The notes beneath the pieces were generated by a model. It was not told the DNA's origin. It saw only the letters and a list, made by a program, of their open reading frames with translations, and ran no database searches. A DNA stretch of 64,000 bases, taken from the NCBI GenBank assembly GCA_018699935.1, contig JABISF010000034.1, positions 1 to 64,000 of the forward strand, in the 5' to 3' direction. Of the stretch, positions 17,559 to 26,690 are shown piece by piece (within the stretch, counting starts at the first letter, position 1; each line of letters begins with the position of its first letter). Source of the DNA: Flavobacteriaceae bacterium (GTDB lineage: Bacteria > Bacteroidota > Bacteroidia > Flavobacteriales > Flavobacteriaceae). A program made the translations under genes and the position numbers.

Positions 17559-18212
17559 TTAAAATCTAATAAAATTATAGAGGATAAATAATAGACCGAT
17601 ACTGTATGTAAGTATTATTGGGAAGGTGATTTTGTCGGCATGAAAATAGTATTTGTTATAGGTCAGCATGACATCACGAATGGAAAAAACCAAGACACCA
17701 AAAAACAGGAAAAACCGATCCCAATTTGGACTTTGAAAAAAAAACATAATGGAAAGACACCCGAGATAACTGATCGTCAAACCATAGATCACCGCATAAA
17801 GCTTCATATCTTCCAAGTGAGGAAAAATATTCATTAAGAAAATAAGGAGATAGGAACCATACAAAACAGCTCCCATAAGAAACTCTCGAAGGGAAAAGTC
17901 CTTATGTTGTTCCTTGAAAGCAGCAATAAAAAAAACTTGCATGACCAAATAACTGGATACACTGAGCTTTCTGAACAGTAGTTTGGCATCAAATATTAAT
18001 AGAATATCTCCCAGCCATGCAAAAAATAATGCCAATACTACGTACTTATTGACTTCAGATACCGACGAGCAATACCACAAAAGGGCAGCAGGAATAATGA
18101 AAGAACGGGATACTATTGCGATGGAATTGGGGCAGAACGCATTTACTAAAGTTACGCCCAAAGCAACTAAAAAAAATAAGGCTAAATAACTATACTTAGG
18201 AAGACAAAACAT
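17559..18212 (-). CDS. YhhN-family integral membrane protein (copy 1)
   Basis: A 217-residue multi-pass membrane protein. The stretch FFAWLGDILLIFD carries the conserved family Asp that is thought to be catalytic in lysoplasmalogenases, and RDVMLTYNKYYFH follows near the C-terminus. The downstream copy lacks the clear GD...D signature, so the pair may have diverged in function. 26 nt separate the two genes, which look like an operon with the unknown exported protein. Confidence 0.75.
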   Translation of the reverse strand: MFCLPKYSYLALFFLVALGVTLVNAFCPNSIAIVSRSFIIPAALLWYCSSVSEVNKYVVLALFFAWLGDILLIFDAKLLFRKLSVSSYLVMQVFFIAAFKEQHKDFSLREFLMGAVLYGSYLLIFLMNIFPHLEDMKLYAVIYGLTISYLGCLSIMFFFQSPNWDRFFLFFGVLVFSIRDVMLTYNKYYFHADKITFPIILTYSIGLLFILYNFIRF

Positions 18213-18235
18213 AGGGCAAGACGTTTCAAAATGAA

Positions 18236-20644
18236 CTAGTAATTAAAGATTAACTGTAAATGAAAATTGCGTCCTTTTTCGAAGGAATAATACCGCAGAC
18301 GGTTCAGATAATCAATGTAGGCAGTGTTGAAAATATTGTTTCCCATCATTCGCACGATGAAATTTTTCGAGTGTAATTTACCTAAAAAAATACTAATATC
18401 CATAGAAAAAAGTTGATAGCCCTTGGGGGGGGTACTTAAATCAATCTGTTGGGTTTGTATTTGCCCGTTCACAAGGAGCGGAAAATCAAAACGATCGTCG
18501 GGAAAACGATGCTGTTGGGCAACCCACAAATGGGACAAACGCCATTCCCATTTTTGGTTGGGAGTCACTGCCACCAATTGCGTTTTGGAGTTGAAGGGAG
18601 GAATACTAATTAAAGGGGTTTGGGAGTTTAAATCTTGTGCATGGATATAAGCGGTATCGTTGGTCAACCGAAAATGTTTATTGAATTGCCATTCGATGGA
18701 AGTATCTCCTCCAAAAATTCGGGTATCCGTAGCTTCGTACTTCCAAACCGGAAAAGCACCCCGCACGGTTTGTATCAGTCCTTGAGGAGCAATGAAAATA
18801 AAGTCGGTCGTATAGGCAAAATAGGGCGCAATATTCCAACGAAATGTGTTTTTATCCCGACCGACATCAAAAATCAACTTGTGCGAAATCTCTTTATTCA
18901 ATCGTAAATTCCCGTATTCAACGGTTGCCAACGAATGATGCAAACCATCACTAAAAAGCTCTGAGGCGTTGGGTGCGCGTTGGGTATGGACGTATGAAAA
19001 TCGATTCGAAATTTCTTTCTCTTTTGAGATCAATAGGAGGCCCGCATGGGCCGCAGTGGTTAGAAAACGCTTTTCGATATTCGCCAACAACTGACTGGAC
19101 AAATCAAGCACCACCGATTGGGCATAGTCTTGGTCGTAGCCTTGATCCAACCAATCGGAGCGATTGTAATATTTTTGAGCATCCCAAAGTTGGACGTCCA
19201 AACGAATTCCAGCATTCACCGCAAGTTGATTGTTGGGCTTGTAGGTACTCACAAAATAGGAGCCCGCCTGATATTTTAGATAATCGGGGATGAGTCGTTT
19301 TACACCGGTGGCAGGATCGGAAAAATTGTCTTGCAACACTGCATTCAATCCCGCTTCAAAACTCCAATTCATTCCCTCTTTCCAAGCGATGCTAGCATTC
19401 CAGCTATGGGTTTTAAGCATCATATCAATGGCGGGTAAATCACTCAAGCCGGAACGCCGAATGTCAAATTCCTGCCGATTGTTGGTTTGGAAACTGTAAT
19501 CCAAATTGATTTTGGTAGTGGTAGTAAGACGAAAATAGCCCGACGCATATAGGTTTTGGTGAAATCCTTCTTGCTTGGGTGCTCCAATAGCATATGAAAA
19601 TGGAGCCGTTCGAAGCGGCACGGGAGCCTCCAAGGCATTGAGCAAATCCTCCAAATTTCCAATGTGGGAAGCTCTGAGAATTCCTTGGGTGTTTTGATAG
19701 CGAGAAAAGCCTATTTCCCAACCGCTGTTAAAACGATGTAAGCCCAATCGCATTGAAAGATTGGCGGCTTTTAAACCTGTATTTAATAGTTCGTAATCCG
19801 GAGCATGGAAATCGCCAAACTGCTGATAACTCCCCTGAAATTTCATAAAAAAACCACTGACATAGGCTCGAGTCAATTGGGTGGCAACATTGCCTCCACG
19901 ACCATTGGTCGCTGCATTCATCAACGAACGACCGTAGAGGGTGTCTTTGACAGGAATACTAAAAGGACTCAACAAAATGGTACCACCGGCGGTGTCACCC
20001 CCGTACTTTAGTGCCGCCGCTCCTTTGATCAGTTGTATACTTTCAAAAGCATTGATGTCCAAGGAGGGCGCATGATCGGCACCCCATTCTTGATCCTGCA
20101 AGCGAATGCCATTGTTGACGATCCCCACCCGACTGCCAAACATTCCGTGAATGATGGGCTTGGCAATGGCATTCCCCGTTTTTAGGGTGGAAACGCCAGA
20201 AATACGCTCCAAGGCGGTGGCCAAACTTTCGCCGCTGCTCCGCTCCATATCCGCTCCTTCAATTTGGAATTGCTGGACACTTTCAGAGAGCTCTTTTTTC
20301 CGATGATCCACTACCACAATTTCATCCAAACTATTGATGTGATGCTCCAAATCGATGTTGAAATAAAAATGGGAATTTAGAGCAATGGATTTGGTTTGAG
20401 TTTCGCAAGCCACATGGGAGATTTGAAGTGTGATTTTTCCCGCACATAAATTTCTAATAAAATAATTTCCGTCTTCATCGGATTGCGCAAACTTCCCCTC
20501 TTGATTGGTCATAACCAAAGCGTCCACGATGGGCGTTCCATCGTGAAGATCGGTGATTTTTCCACTCAATGTAAATCCACACTGTTGCCCCGAGAGGCTT
20601 TGGGCTATGAAAAAGAACATCAGCGTTCCTCCCCTTACAAACAT
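18236..20644 (-). CDS. TonB-dependent receptor, probable metal uptake
   Basis: An 802-residue outer-membrane receptor. After a signal peptide (ending near QSLSGQ) comes a carboxypeptidase-regulatory-like domain (CGFTLSGKITDLHDGTPIVDA). The plug has IIHGMFGSRVGIVNNGIRL, QEWGADHAPSLDINAF and IQLIKGAAALKYGGDTAGG, and a barrel ends in LQLIFNY. The plug resembles receptors of the zinc/copper-associated type. The upstream lipoprotein and His/Cys-rich small protein on the same strand support a metal role, but this is inference. The start at 20644 (MFVRGGTLMFFF) is preferred to 20683, as it gives a clean signal peptide. Confidence 0.87.
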   Translation of the reverse strand: MFVRGGTLMFFFIAQSLSGQQCGFTLSGKITDLHDGTPIVDALVMTNQEGKFAQSDEDGNYFIRNLCAGKITLQISHVACETQTKSIALNSHFYFNIDLEHHINSLDEIVVVDHRKKELSESVQQFQIEGADMERSSGESLATALERISGVSTLKTGNAIAKPIIHGMFGSRVGIVNNGIRLQDQEWGADHAPSLDINAFESIQLIKGAAALKYGGDTAGGTILLSPFSIPVKDTLYGRSLMNAATNGRGGNVATQLTRAYVSGFFMKFQGSYQQFGDFHAPDYELLNTGLKAANLSMRLGLHRFNSGWEIGFSRYQNTQGILRASHIGNLEDLLNALEAPVPLRTAPFSYAIGAPKQEGFHQNLYASGYFRLTTTTKINLDYSFQTNNRQEFDIRRSGLSDLPAIDMMLKTHSWNASIAWKEGMNWSFEAGLNAVLQDNFSDPATGVKRLIPDYLKYQAGSYFVSTYKPNNQLAVNAGIRLDVQLWDAQKYYNRSDWLDQGYDQDYAQSVVLDLSSQLLANIEKRFLTTAAHAGLLLISKEKEISNRFSYVHTQRAPNASELFSDGLHHSLATVEYGNLRLNKEISHKLIFDVGRDKNTFRWNIAPYFAYTTDFIFIAPQGLIQTVRGAFPVWKYEATDTRIFGGDTSIEWQFNKHFRLTNDTAYIHAQDLNSQTPLISIPPFNSKTQLVAVTPNQKWEWRLSHLWVAQQHRFPDDRFDFPLLVNGQIQTQQIDLSTPPKGYQLFSMDISIFLGKLHSKNFIVRMMGNNIFNTAYIDYLNRLRYYSFEKGRNFHLQLIFNY

Positions 20645-20694
20645 TGTTTTGATTTTGTTGATGCAGAAAAACATTGGGATCAAAAAGCTAGAAA

Positions 20695-21267
20695 TTAAAG
20701 CCTTATTTGAAAAGGAAAATCGGCGGACACATCGGTTTCACCCCCAAAATCAGTTCGGCTTTGACCGGATTTGGAGGTGGGCAAATGAATCAGATAGATC
20801 CGAACCTGTCCACTGCTTGCTTCCGTCCCCGTACTCCATATACTGGTCAAATACAAGGGATTATTCTCACTATCCACCGTGTCAGAACTTGAGGTTGAAA
20901 GACTGATTGCATTCCCTGTAAATTCATAAAAAACTTGATGATCGTCAGCTTCGGCTACAATATCCGCAGTAATCGTTTGGGGGTTGGTAGGATCACTTTC
21001 ATTTAAAAAATTGACGGAAACGGTATATTTTGTATTGGCCTTTAAGACAATGGGATCCACGCTGGCTTGATTGGAAACTGCTGGATTTAAAAACCAACGT
21101 ACGGATTGCGATGCACCGGTTTCATCTATCAAGTTCAAAACCACAGTGGTAATGACTTCTTCTTCATTGACAAGTTCGGGCATTTCTTTTTCGCAAGAAA
21201 TTTGAAAAATTAGGATCGAAAACACTATAAAAATTGGCTTTCGAATTAAAAGTAAAATTGATTTCAT
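20695..21267 (-). CDS. Lipoprotein partner of the metal-type TonB receptor
   Basis: A 190-residue lipoprotein with lipobox IFQISC. The mature part is beta-rich with TTVVLNLIDETG near the start and IYLIHLPTSKSG near the end, a pattern I associate with small lipoproteins encoded beside TonB receptors in flavobacteria. No enzymatic motif is visible. It lies 50 nt upstream of the receptor start and is probably surface- or periplasm-exposed; ligand binding is a guess. Confidence 0.7.
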   Translation of the reverse strand: MKSILLLIRKPIFIVFSILIFQISCEKEMPELVNEEEVITTVVLNLIDETGASQSVRWFLNPAVSNQASVDPIVLKANTKYTVSVNFLNESDPTNPQTITADIVAEADDHQVFYEFTGNAISLSTSSSDTVDSENNPLYLTSIWSTGTEASSGQVRIYLIHLPTSKSGQSRTDFGGETDVSADFPFQIRL

Positions 21268-21340
21268 TATTAGGTTTAATTTAATGGAACAAAAAAAGGC
21301 AGCAACGCCATGTCACCATAAGCCTTTTCTAAACAAAAAT

Positions 21341-21676
21341 TTAAACCCAAACGGGAGGAGCGCGAGATGATTTTGTTTTATCAATGGGCGACAACCAAAG
21401 CGTGGAAACGAGTGCCAACAATTGAAACGTATCCAAAACCATAGACTTCGTCTCAACGTTGGTAAAATGTTCCAAAGCAGGCTGGAAACAATAATCCAAA
21501 AGATCATTGTGCGCCTTTTTTTGGTGAAGATGCGTGCTGGTCAAATGACATTTGACCACATCTGCATGTTCTTGGTAGGCATGCACCAATTTCAATCCGT
21601 AGGGCAACAGCAAAATGATGGTAAACACCATTGCTTGTAGCCACTGCCTCAAAATTGAAAAACGGTTTCGATGCAT
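21341..21676 (-). CDS. Small His/Cys-rich membrane-anchored protein
   Basis: A 111-residue protein with a hydrophobic N-terminal segment (MVFTIILLLPYGLKLVHAY), a metal-ligand-rich middle (HADVVKCHLTSTHLHQKKAH with later Cys and His) and a second hydrophobic stretch near VLDTFQLLALVSTLWL. Seven His and two Cys in about 40 residues suggest metal sensing or binding. It heads the three-gene cluster with the lipoprotein and TonB receptor. I do not know a named family. The ORF at 21313-21507 is a shadow of this gene. Confidence 0.65.
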   Translation of the reverse strand: MHRNRFSILRQWLQAMVFTIILLLPYGLKLVHAYQEHADVVKCHLTSTHLHQKKAHNDLLDYCFQPALEHFTNVETKSMVLDTFQLLALVSTLWLSPIDKTKSSRAPPVWV

Positions 21677-21680
21677 TATT

Positions 21681-22415
21681 TTAGAGTAACTCTTTGATTT
21701 TTATGTTTTTAAAAGAGATAATTCCCGGGTGATCTTGCAAACAAATTGCGCCGGTTGGATATTTCCCAAAGCCTTCCCAGCCTTTGAATTTACTGTTCTC
21801 TACATCCGTTTCCCATTTTGGACCATGCAATTCAAATCGGTTGATCTCTACTCCATTTTGCACCACCACTGCCTCGTTGTCGTTGTGGTTGATGGTGATG
21901 TGAAAAGTGTTCCACTCCCCTGCCGGTTTGGTCACATCAACGGTGGGAGCATAAATATCGTAAAGGGAGCCGGCGGAATGTTTGATTTCATCGGGGTTTC
22001 CTTTGTCTACCATGGGGTCAAGGACTTGGATTTCAGGCCCTGTTTGGAAGGGATAACTGTAGTTACTGTCTTCCTGAACACCCCACATAAATCCACTATT
22101 GGCACCGGGAGAAACCCTCCAATCAAATTGAATTTCAAAATTGGTGTATTGTTTATCGGACAACAAACTTTTATCACCATTGCCTTCTACCTTTTCTGAG
22201 TCAAAAGTAAAGACATCTCCTTCTACGGTCCACCCTTTCTTAGTGCCATCGTTTTGAAAAATATGCCAGCCTTCAAAAGTTCCGGGGACAATCAAATTTT
22301 CCCAATCGTTGGATACTTCCTCGGAAGGAGCTGTTGTTGTGCTGTTTTTTTTAGGGGTATTTTGGCAACTCCAAAAGGTTGCGGATAGCATCAAAGAAAA
22401 AAATAAAGTTCGCAT
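21681..22415 (-). CDS. DUF1080 (3-keto-disaccharide hydrolase-like) lipoprotein
   Basis: A 244-residue lipoprotein with lipobox SATFWSC and a DUF1080 concanavalin-like fold. Visible features are NFEIQFDWRVSPGANSGFMWGV, QTGPEIQVLDP and ICLQDHPGIISFKNIKI. Family members are exported and several act on 3-keto-glycosides or other glycosides; the substrate here is unknown. A -7-like TAATTTTG lies at 22432-22439 on the minus strand. It ends 4 nt before the His/Cys-rich gene begins, so read-through is possible, but a functional link is not clear. Confidence 0.85.
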   Translation of the reverse strand: MRTLFFSLMLSATFWSCQNTPKKNSTTTAPSEEVSNDWENLIVPGTFEGWHIFQNDGTKKGWTVEGDVFTFDSEKVEGNGDKSLLSDKQYTNFEIQFDWRVSPGANSGFMWGVQEDSNYSYPFQTGPEIQVLDPMVDKGNPDEIKHSAGSLYDIYAPTVDVTKPAGEWNTFHITINHNDNEAVVVQNGVEINRFELHGPKWETDVENSKFKGWEGFGKYPTGAICLQDHPGIISFKNIKIKELL

Positions 22416-22488
22416 AGCTGTAGATTTTATCCAAAATTAAGAAACTAAGTCATATAAGCCTTCGCAATTGTAAAAATAAACAAAAATT

Positions 22489-23145
22489 CTACACCCGCAT
22501 TTCTGGGACTTCCTCGGGAATTATGAGCTTTCCGGCCGTAGCAGCTTTTATTTGAGCAACACTCACCCCGGGCGCACGTTCACACAACAAAAAGCCTTCG
22601 GGCTGAATTTCTAGTACGGCCAATTCTGTCACAATTTTTTTTACACAAGCCACTCCCGTAAGGGGAAGCGAACACTTGGGAAGCAATTTTGAATCGCCTT
22701 GGCGATTGGTATGCATCATGGCCACGATAATATTTTCGGCAGAAGCCACCAAGTCCATCGCCCCGCCCATGCCTTTGACCATTTTACCCGGAATTTTCCA
22801 GTTGGCAATATCTCCTTTTTCAGAAACTTCCATGGCTCCCAATATGGTCAAATCCACATGTTTGCCTCGGATCATTCCAAAACTCATGGCGGAATCAAAA
22901 AAACTGGCTCCCGGCAAACTGGTGATGGTTTGCTTTCCAGCGTTGATCAAATCAGCATCTTCTTGTCCAGCAACGGGAAATGGTCCCATGCCCAATATTC
23001 CGTTTTCACTTTGAAACTCAACGGCTATATTTTCTGGGATATAATTGGCGACTAGAGTGGGAATACCAATACCCAAATTCACATAAAATCCATCTTGAAT
23101 TTCCTGAGCAATGCGTTGTGCAATTCCGTTTTTATCCAATGCCAT
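22489..23145 (-). CDS. scoB: 3-oxoacid CoA-transferase subunit B
   Basis: A 218-residue beta subunit of succinyl-CoA:3-ketoacid CoA-transferase. The catalytic Glu lies in EFQSENGILGMGP, and the family pattern continues with GMIRGKHVDLTILGAMEVS. With ScoA it moves CoA between succinyl-CoA and acetoacetate in ketone-body or butanoate use. It follows scoA with a 5-nt gap, in a cluster with etfA and etfB. Confidence 0.93.
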   Translation of the reverse strand: MALDKNGIAQRIAQEIQDGFYVNLGIGIPTLVANYIPENIAVEFQSENGILGMGPFPVAGQEDADLINAGKQTITSLPGASFFDSAMSFGMIRGKHVDLTILGAMEVSEKGDIANWKIPGKMVKGMGGAMDLVASAENIIVAMMHTNRQGDSKLLPKCSLPLTGVACVKKIVTELAVLEIQPEGFLLCERAPGVSVAQIKAATAGKLIIPEEVPEMRV

Positions 23146-23150
23146 AATTC

Positions 23151-23846
23151 CTAATTTTGAACCGTGCGTTGTTCAATTCGTTTTTCAAAATTCACTCCTT
23201 GAAAGATTCGATCGACCAATATACCCGGAATGTGAATTTGATTGGGATCCAGTGCCCCGGCGGGAAGTAATTCTTCAACTTCTACTACTGTAATTTTAGC
23301 AGCACCGCACATCAGCGGATTAAAATTTCGGGCAGTCCCTTTAAAAATAAGATTGCCTGCCACATCTCCTTTCCAAGCTTTCACAAAAGCAAAATCTGCC
23401 TGAAAAGCGGTTTCCATCACATGGGGTTTTCCATTAAAAATTCGGGTTTCTTTTCCTTCCGCCACTTCTGTTCCATATCCGGCAGGAGTAAAAAAAGCAG
23501 GAATCCCAGCTTGTGCTGCGCGGCATTTTTCGGCCAAAGTCCCTTGAGGAGTCAACTCCACTTCTAATTCTCCGGAGAGCATTTGCCGTTCAAACTCTGC
23601 ATTTTCACCAACATAGGAGGAAATCATTTTTTTTACTTGTTTTTGCTGTAATAATAATCCCAAACCAAAGTCGTCAACCCCCGCATTGTTGGAAATACAA
23701 CAAAGGTTTTTAGGATTCAACCGAACCAATTCCTGTATTGCATTTTCGGGTATTCCGCATAAACCAAAGCCTCCAAACATGAGTGTCATCCCATCAGAAA
23801 CGTCCGCCACCGCTGCTGTTACCGTTGCTACCGTTTTGTCGATCAT
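23151..23846 (-). CDS. scoA: 3-oxoacid CoA-transferase subunit A
   Basis: A 231-residue alpha subunit with the CoA-binding glycine-rich motif [14 protein letters not shown] near residue 24 and [16 protein letters not shown]. It pairs with ScoB encoded immediately downstream. Preceded by etfA on the same strand with a 9-nt gap, so all four genes are probably one transcript. Confidence 0.93.
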   Translation of the reverse strand: MIDKTVATVTAAVADVSDGMTLMFGGFGLCGIPENAIQELVRLNPKNLCCISNNAGVDDFGLGLLLQQKQVKKMISSYVGENAEFERQMLSGELEVELTPQGTLAEKCRAAQAGIPAFFTPAGYGTEVAEGKETRIFNGKPHVMETAFQADFAFVKAWKGDVAGNLIFKGTARNFNPLMCGAAKITVVEVEELLPAGALDPNQIHIPGILVDRIFQGVNFEKRIEQRTVQN

Positions 23847-23855
23847 GATTGATTT

Positions 23856-24803
23856 TTACAAGCGTGCTTTAAGTTTTTCGATCAATTGAGGGACTACCTC
23901 AAAGGCATCACCCACCACACCATAGTCCGCTGCCTTAAAGAAAGGAGCCTCCGGATCGATATTGATAACGACTTTTACTTTGGAAGCACTAACGCCCGCC
24001 AAATGTTGTATGGCTCCCGAAACGCCGATGGCGATATACAAATTGGAAGCCACCGGTTTTCCGGTTTGTCCAACATGCTCGCTGTGGGGTCGCCATCCCA
24101 TGTCCGAAACCGGTTTAGAACAAGCGGTAGCCGCTCCCAACACCTCGGCTAAGTCTTCAATCAAATGCCAATGCTCCGGTCCTTTCAGACCTCTTCCTCC
24201 AGAAACTACGATGTCTGCATCTGCAATGGTTACTTTATTCGTCGCTTGATCGACCCCCGTAACTGCGAGTGTACTATTCCCAGCTTGATAGGTAAATTCT
24301 TTGATCTCAGAAGTTGAAATTTTTTCATGCAATCCAAAGGCATTGGAGTTGAGGCAAAGCACACTACAGGGTGCTGCGCTGGTGGTCAGATTAAACGCTT
24401 TATTGGTAAAACAGGAACGTTTTACTTTTATGGGTTCGTAACTCGAAGGAAGTGCCACTACATTGGAAAAAAAGGCCGCAGAAGTTTTCACTGCGAGTAT
24501 GGGACCCAAATAGCGTCCGTTGGCTGTGGCACTCAACGCGACTAGGGTTGCGTTTTCTTGCTGTACGATCGCTGCAAGTGTGGTCGCAAAACCCTCCACT
24601 TCAAAATTGGGATGGGGGGTACTAACGGAGTAAATCAAATCTACGCCATAGGTATTTAAGGAGGATGCGTCTTCTTGATTGAACACTACGGCAACAAGTT
24701 TTTGCCCGGTTGCATCGGCCATCGCACGACCATAGGAGGCAATTTCGAAACCTGCTTTTTTTATCGTTCCCTGCTGGGATTCTACATAAATTACAATTGA
24801 CAT
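23856..24803 (-). CDS. etfA: Electron transfer flavoprotein alpha subunit
   Basis: A 315-residue FAD-binding subunit. The C-terminal FAD domain is clear: VSGGRGLKGPEHWHL, ACSKPVSDMGWRPHSEHVGQTG and IAIGVSGAIQHLAG. ETF takes electrons from acyl-CoA dehydrogenases and passes them to the quinone pool. Its pairing with scoAB suggests coupling to fatty-acid or branched-chain acid oxidation. No acyl-CoA dehydrogenase is in the window. Confidence 0.96.
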   Translation of the reverse strand: MSIVIYVESQQGTIKKAGFEIASYGRAMADATGQKLVAVVFNQEDASSLNTYGVDLIYSVSTPHPNFEVEGFATTLAAIVQQENATLVALSATANGRYLGPILAVKTSAAFFSNVVALPSSYEPIKVKRSCFTNKAFNLTTSAAPCSVLCLNSNAFGLHEKISTSEIKEFTYQAGNSTLAVTGVDQATNKVTIADADIVVSGGRGLKGPEHWHLIEDLAEVLGAATACSKPVSDMGWRPHSEHVGQTGKPVASNLYIAIGVSGAIQHLAGVSASKVKVVINIDPEAPFFKAADYGVVGDAFEVVPQLIEKLKARL

Positions 24804-24814
24804 ATTTTTTTGAT

Positions 24815-25561
24815 TTACAGCACTTTGGCTTCGTTTTGTAATAACTCTATGAGGGTGTCTAAATCCCCAGCATCGACGAGCTTCACTGCTCCCTTGGGTG
24901 CCGGTTTTTCAAATTGTTCGATGGAAGTTTGCGCTGTGGCTTGGACGCCCTCCACAACCTCCAATGGTTTTTGACGGGCTTGCATGATCCCACGCATATT
25001 GGGAATGATCAATTCGCTTTCTTCGACCAACCCTTTTTGGGCTCCAAGAATAATTGGTAAATCTGAACGAAGGGATTCTTTTCCTCCATCAATTTCACGC
25101 TGTACTTGCGCAGCCTTTCCTTCAATATCCAGGTGAATACAATTGGCCACATAGGGGATTCCCAAAAGTGTAGCGAGCATTCCTCCCACCATACCTCCGT
25201 TGTAATCTATAGATTCTCTTCCCGTAAAAATTACATCATAGGAGGTGGCTTGACAATGTGCTGCCAACTCTTTGGCAACCGCAAATCCATCGGTGGGTTC
25301 GGCATTGATCCGAACGGCTTTGTCTGCACCAATGGCAAGACACTTTCTCAAGATGGGTTCACAACTTGCATCGCCCACCGTTACTACTGTCACCGTGGCG
25401 GCATTTTTTTGTTGAAGCCAAATGGCTCGAGTGAGTCCAAATTCATCGTTGGGATTGATGATGAATTGTACACCGTTGGTGTCAAAGGCCGTATTATCGT
25501 TTTGAAAATTAATTTTTGAAGTCGTGTCGGGCACATTACTTATACAGACGAGTATATTCAT
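24815..25561 (-). CDS. etfB: Electron transfer flavoprotein beta subunit
   Basis: A 248-residue partner of EtfA. It begins MNILVCISNVPDTTSKI and carries the family signature VQREIDGGKESLRSDLP and the nucleotide-binding VTVGDASCEPILRKCLAIGADKAVRI. It is the first gene of the etfB-etfA-scoA-scoB operon, 11 nt before etfA. The 31-bp palindrome at 25586-25616 lies 25-55 nt upstream of its start. Confidence 0.96.
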   Translation of the reverse strand: MNILVCISNVPDTTSKINFQNDNTAFDTNGVQFIINPNDEFGLTRAIWLQQKNAATVTVVTVGDASCEPILRKCLAIGADKAVRINAEPTDGFAVAKELAAHCQATSYDVIFTGRESIDYNGGMVGGMLATLLGIPYVANCIHLDIEGKAAQVQREIDGGKESLRSDLPIILGAQKGLVEESELIIPNMRGIMQARQKPLEVVEGVQATAQTSIEQFEKPAPKGAVKLVDAGDLDTLIELLQNEAKVL

Positions 25562-25585
25562 AAATCTAATTTTTTACTAATCTAA

Positions 25586-25616
25586 GAATAAAAATGACAC
25601 GGTGTCATTTTTATTC
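25586..25616. promoter_or_regulatory. 31-bp perfect palindrome upstream of etfB (operator or terminator)
   Basis: Two 15-nt arms (GAATAAAAATGACAC and its exact reverse complement) flank a single G. The core TGACAC-G-GTGTCA has the look of a TetR-family operator, which would suit control of a fatty-acid/ketoacid operon. The same structure with its T-rich flank could also terminate the FGE-like gene that ends 37 nt away. The sequence alone does not decide between the two. Confidence 0.7.
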
Positions 25617-25652
25617 GATATCCGCTGTATTCCCCATGCAAAAACGTTTAAA

Positions 25653-26690
25653 TTATTGATCAGAAGCCGGTTTTACACAACGAAATCCAGTGTGTTGTAA
25701 GCCAGTGTCGGGAGATGATTTCATCCGAGAGGCTACACGATAGCCGGCGCAATAACTGTCGTTACACAAAAAAGAACCTCCACGCATCACTTTTTGAGCG
25801 GTATAGGGCAAATAGGGATCGTAGCTTTTTTCGGGCCCCATAGGGTTGTTAATCTTTTGATCGCCGATGGATTTATAATAGTTGAAATCGTACCAATCGG
25901 TGCACCATTCCCATACATTCCCTGCCATATCGTAAAGACCATACGGATTGGGTGCAAAAGCAGCAACGGGTGCCGTGTAGAAAAATTGATCTCGAACTTT
26001 GTTTTCATAGGGAAAAGCACCTTCCCAAATATTGGCTTTGGGTGTTCCTTCGTCCAAAGCCTCCTCTCCCCAGGGGTATTTACTGCCCGATTTTCCACCT
26101 CGAGCAGCCCATTCCCACTCCGCTTCGGAGGGCAGTCTTTTTCCTGCCCATTCGGCATAGGCGTTAGCGTCAAACCATGAAATATGAACTACGGGATGAT
26201 TTTCCTTTCCCTCCAAGGAACTTTCCGGACCCTCAGGATGTCTCCAATTGGCTTTGGATTTCCACTCCCACCAGGCACCATAATCATTTAAATTGACCGG
26301 TCCTTGGGTAGGAATAAAAACCAAAGAAGCGGCTTGCAGTAAAGAATCGTGCGGTTTTGGGGTATTTGGGGGAAGTGATTTTTTTATTTCCTCCCAATTG
26401 GGTGCTGTTTCGGCTGTGGTTGTATAGCCTGTTGCCGCAACAAAAGCGGCAAATTGCGCATTGGTCACTTCCGTTTTGTCCATCCAAAAGGCATCTACCG
26501 AGACCTGATGCACAGGAGATTCGTCTTCTCTAGCCTGCGCACCATCGCTTCCCATATAAAAGGTACCTGCAGGTATGTATACCATACCTTCTTTTTCTAT
26601 TACTTCAATGGAGCTTTGGGACGTCTGTTGACATCCCAAAAAGACACCCATAAAAAGTAGGAACACGAAGGCATTAAATAATTTCATCAA
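25653..26690 (-). CDS. Formylglycine-generating-enzyme-like (SUMF1) lipoprotein
   Basis: A 345-residue lipoprotein (lipobox VFLGC) with a full FGE-sulfatase domain: GMVYIPAGTFYMGSDG, HPVVHISWFDANAYAEWAGK, RLPSEAEWEWAARGG, YDMAGNVWEWCTDWY and GGSFLCNDSYC. Both cysteines that bind copper and oxidise the substrate Cys in true formylglycine-generating enzymes are present (C309 and C314). Most SUMF1-like proteins lack them. It may therefore activate sulfatases in the periplasm, although no sulfatase lies in the window. Its start overlaps the end of the symporter gene by 4 nt. Confidence 0.85.
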   Translation of the reverse strand: MMKLFNAFVFLLFMGVFLGCQQTSQSSIEVIEKEGMVYIPAGTFYMGSDGAQAREDESPVHQVSVDAFWMDKTEVTNAQFAAFVAATGYTTTAETAPNWEEIKKSLPPNTPKPHDSLLQAASLVFIPTQGPVNLNDYGAWWEWKSKANWRHPEGPESSLEGKENHPVVHISWFDANAYAEWAGKRLPSEAEWEWAARGGKSGSKYPWGEEALDEGTPKANIWEGAFPYENKVRDQFFYTAPVAAFAPNPYGLYDMAGNVWEWCTDWYDFNYYKSIGDQKINNPMGPEKSYDPYLPYTAQKVMRGGSFLCNDSYCAGYRVASRMKSSPDTGLQHTGFRCVKPASDQ

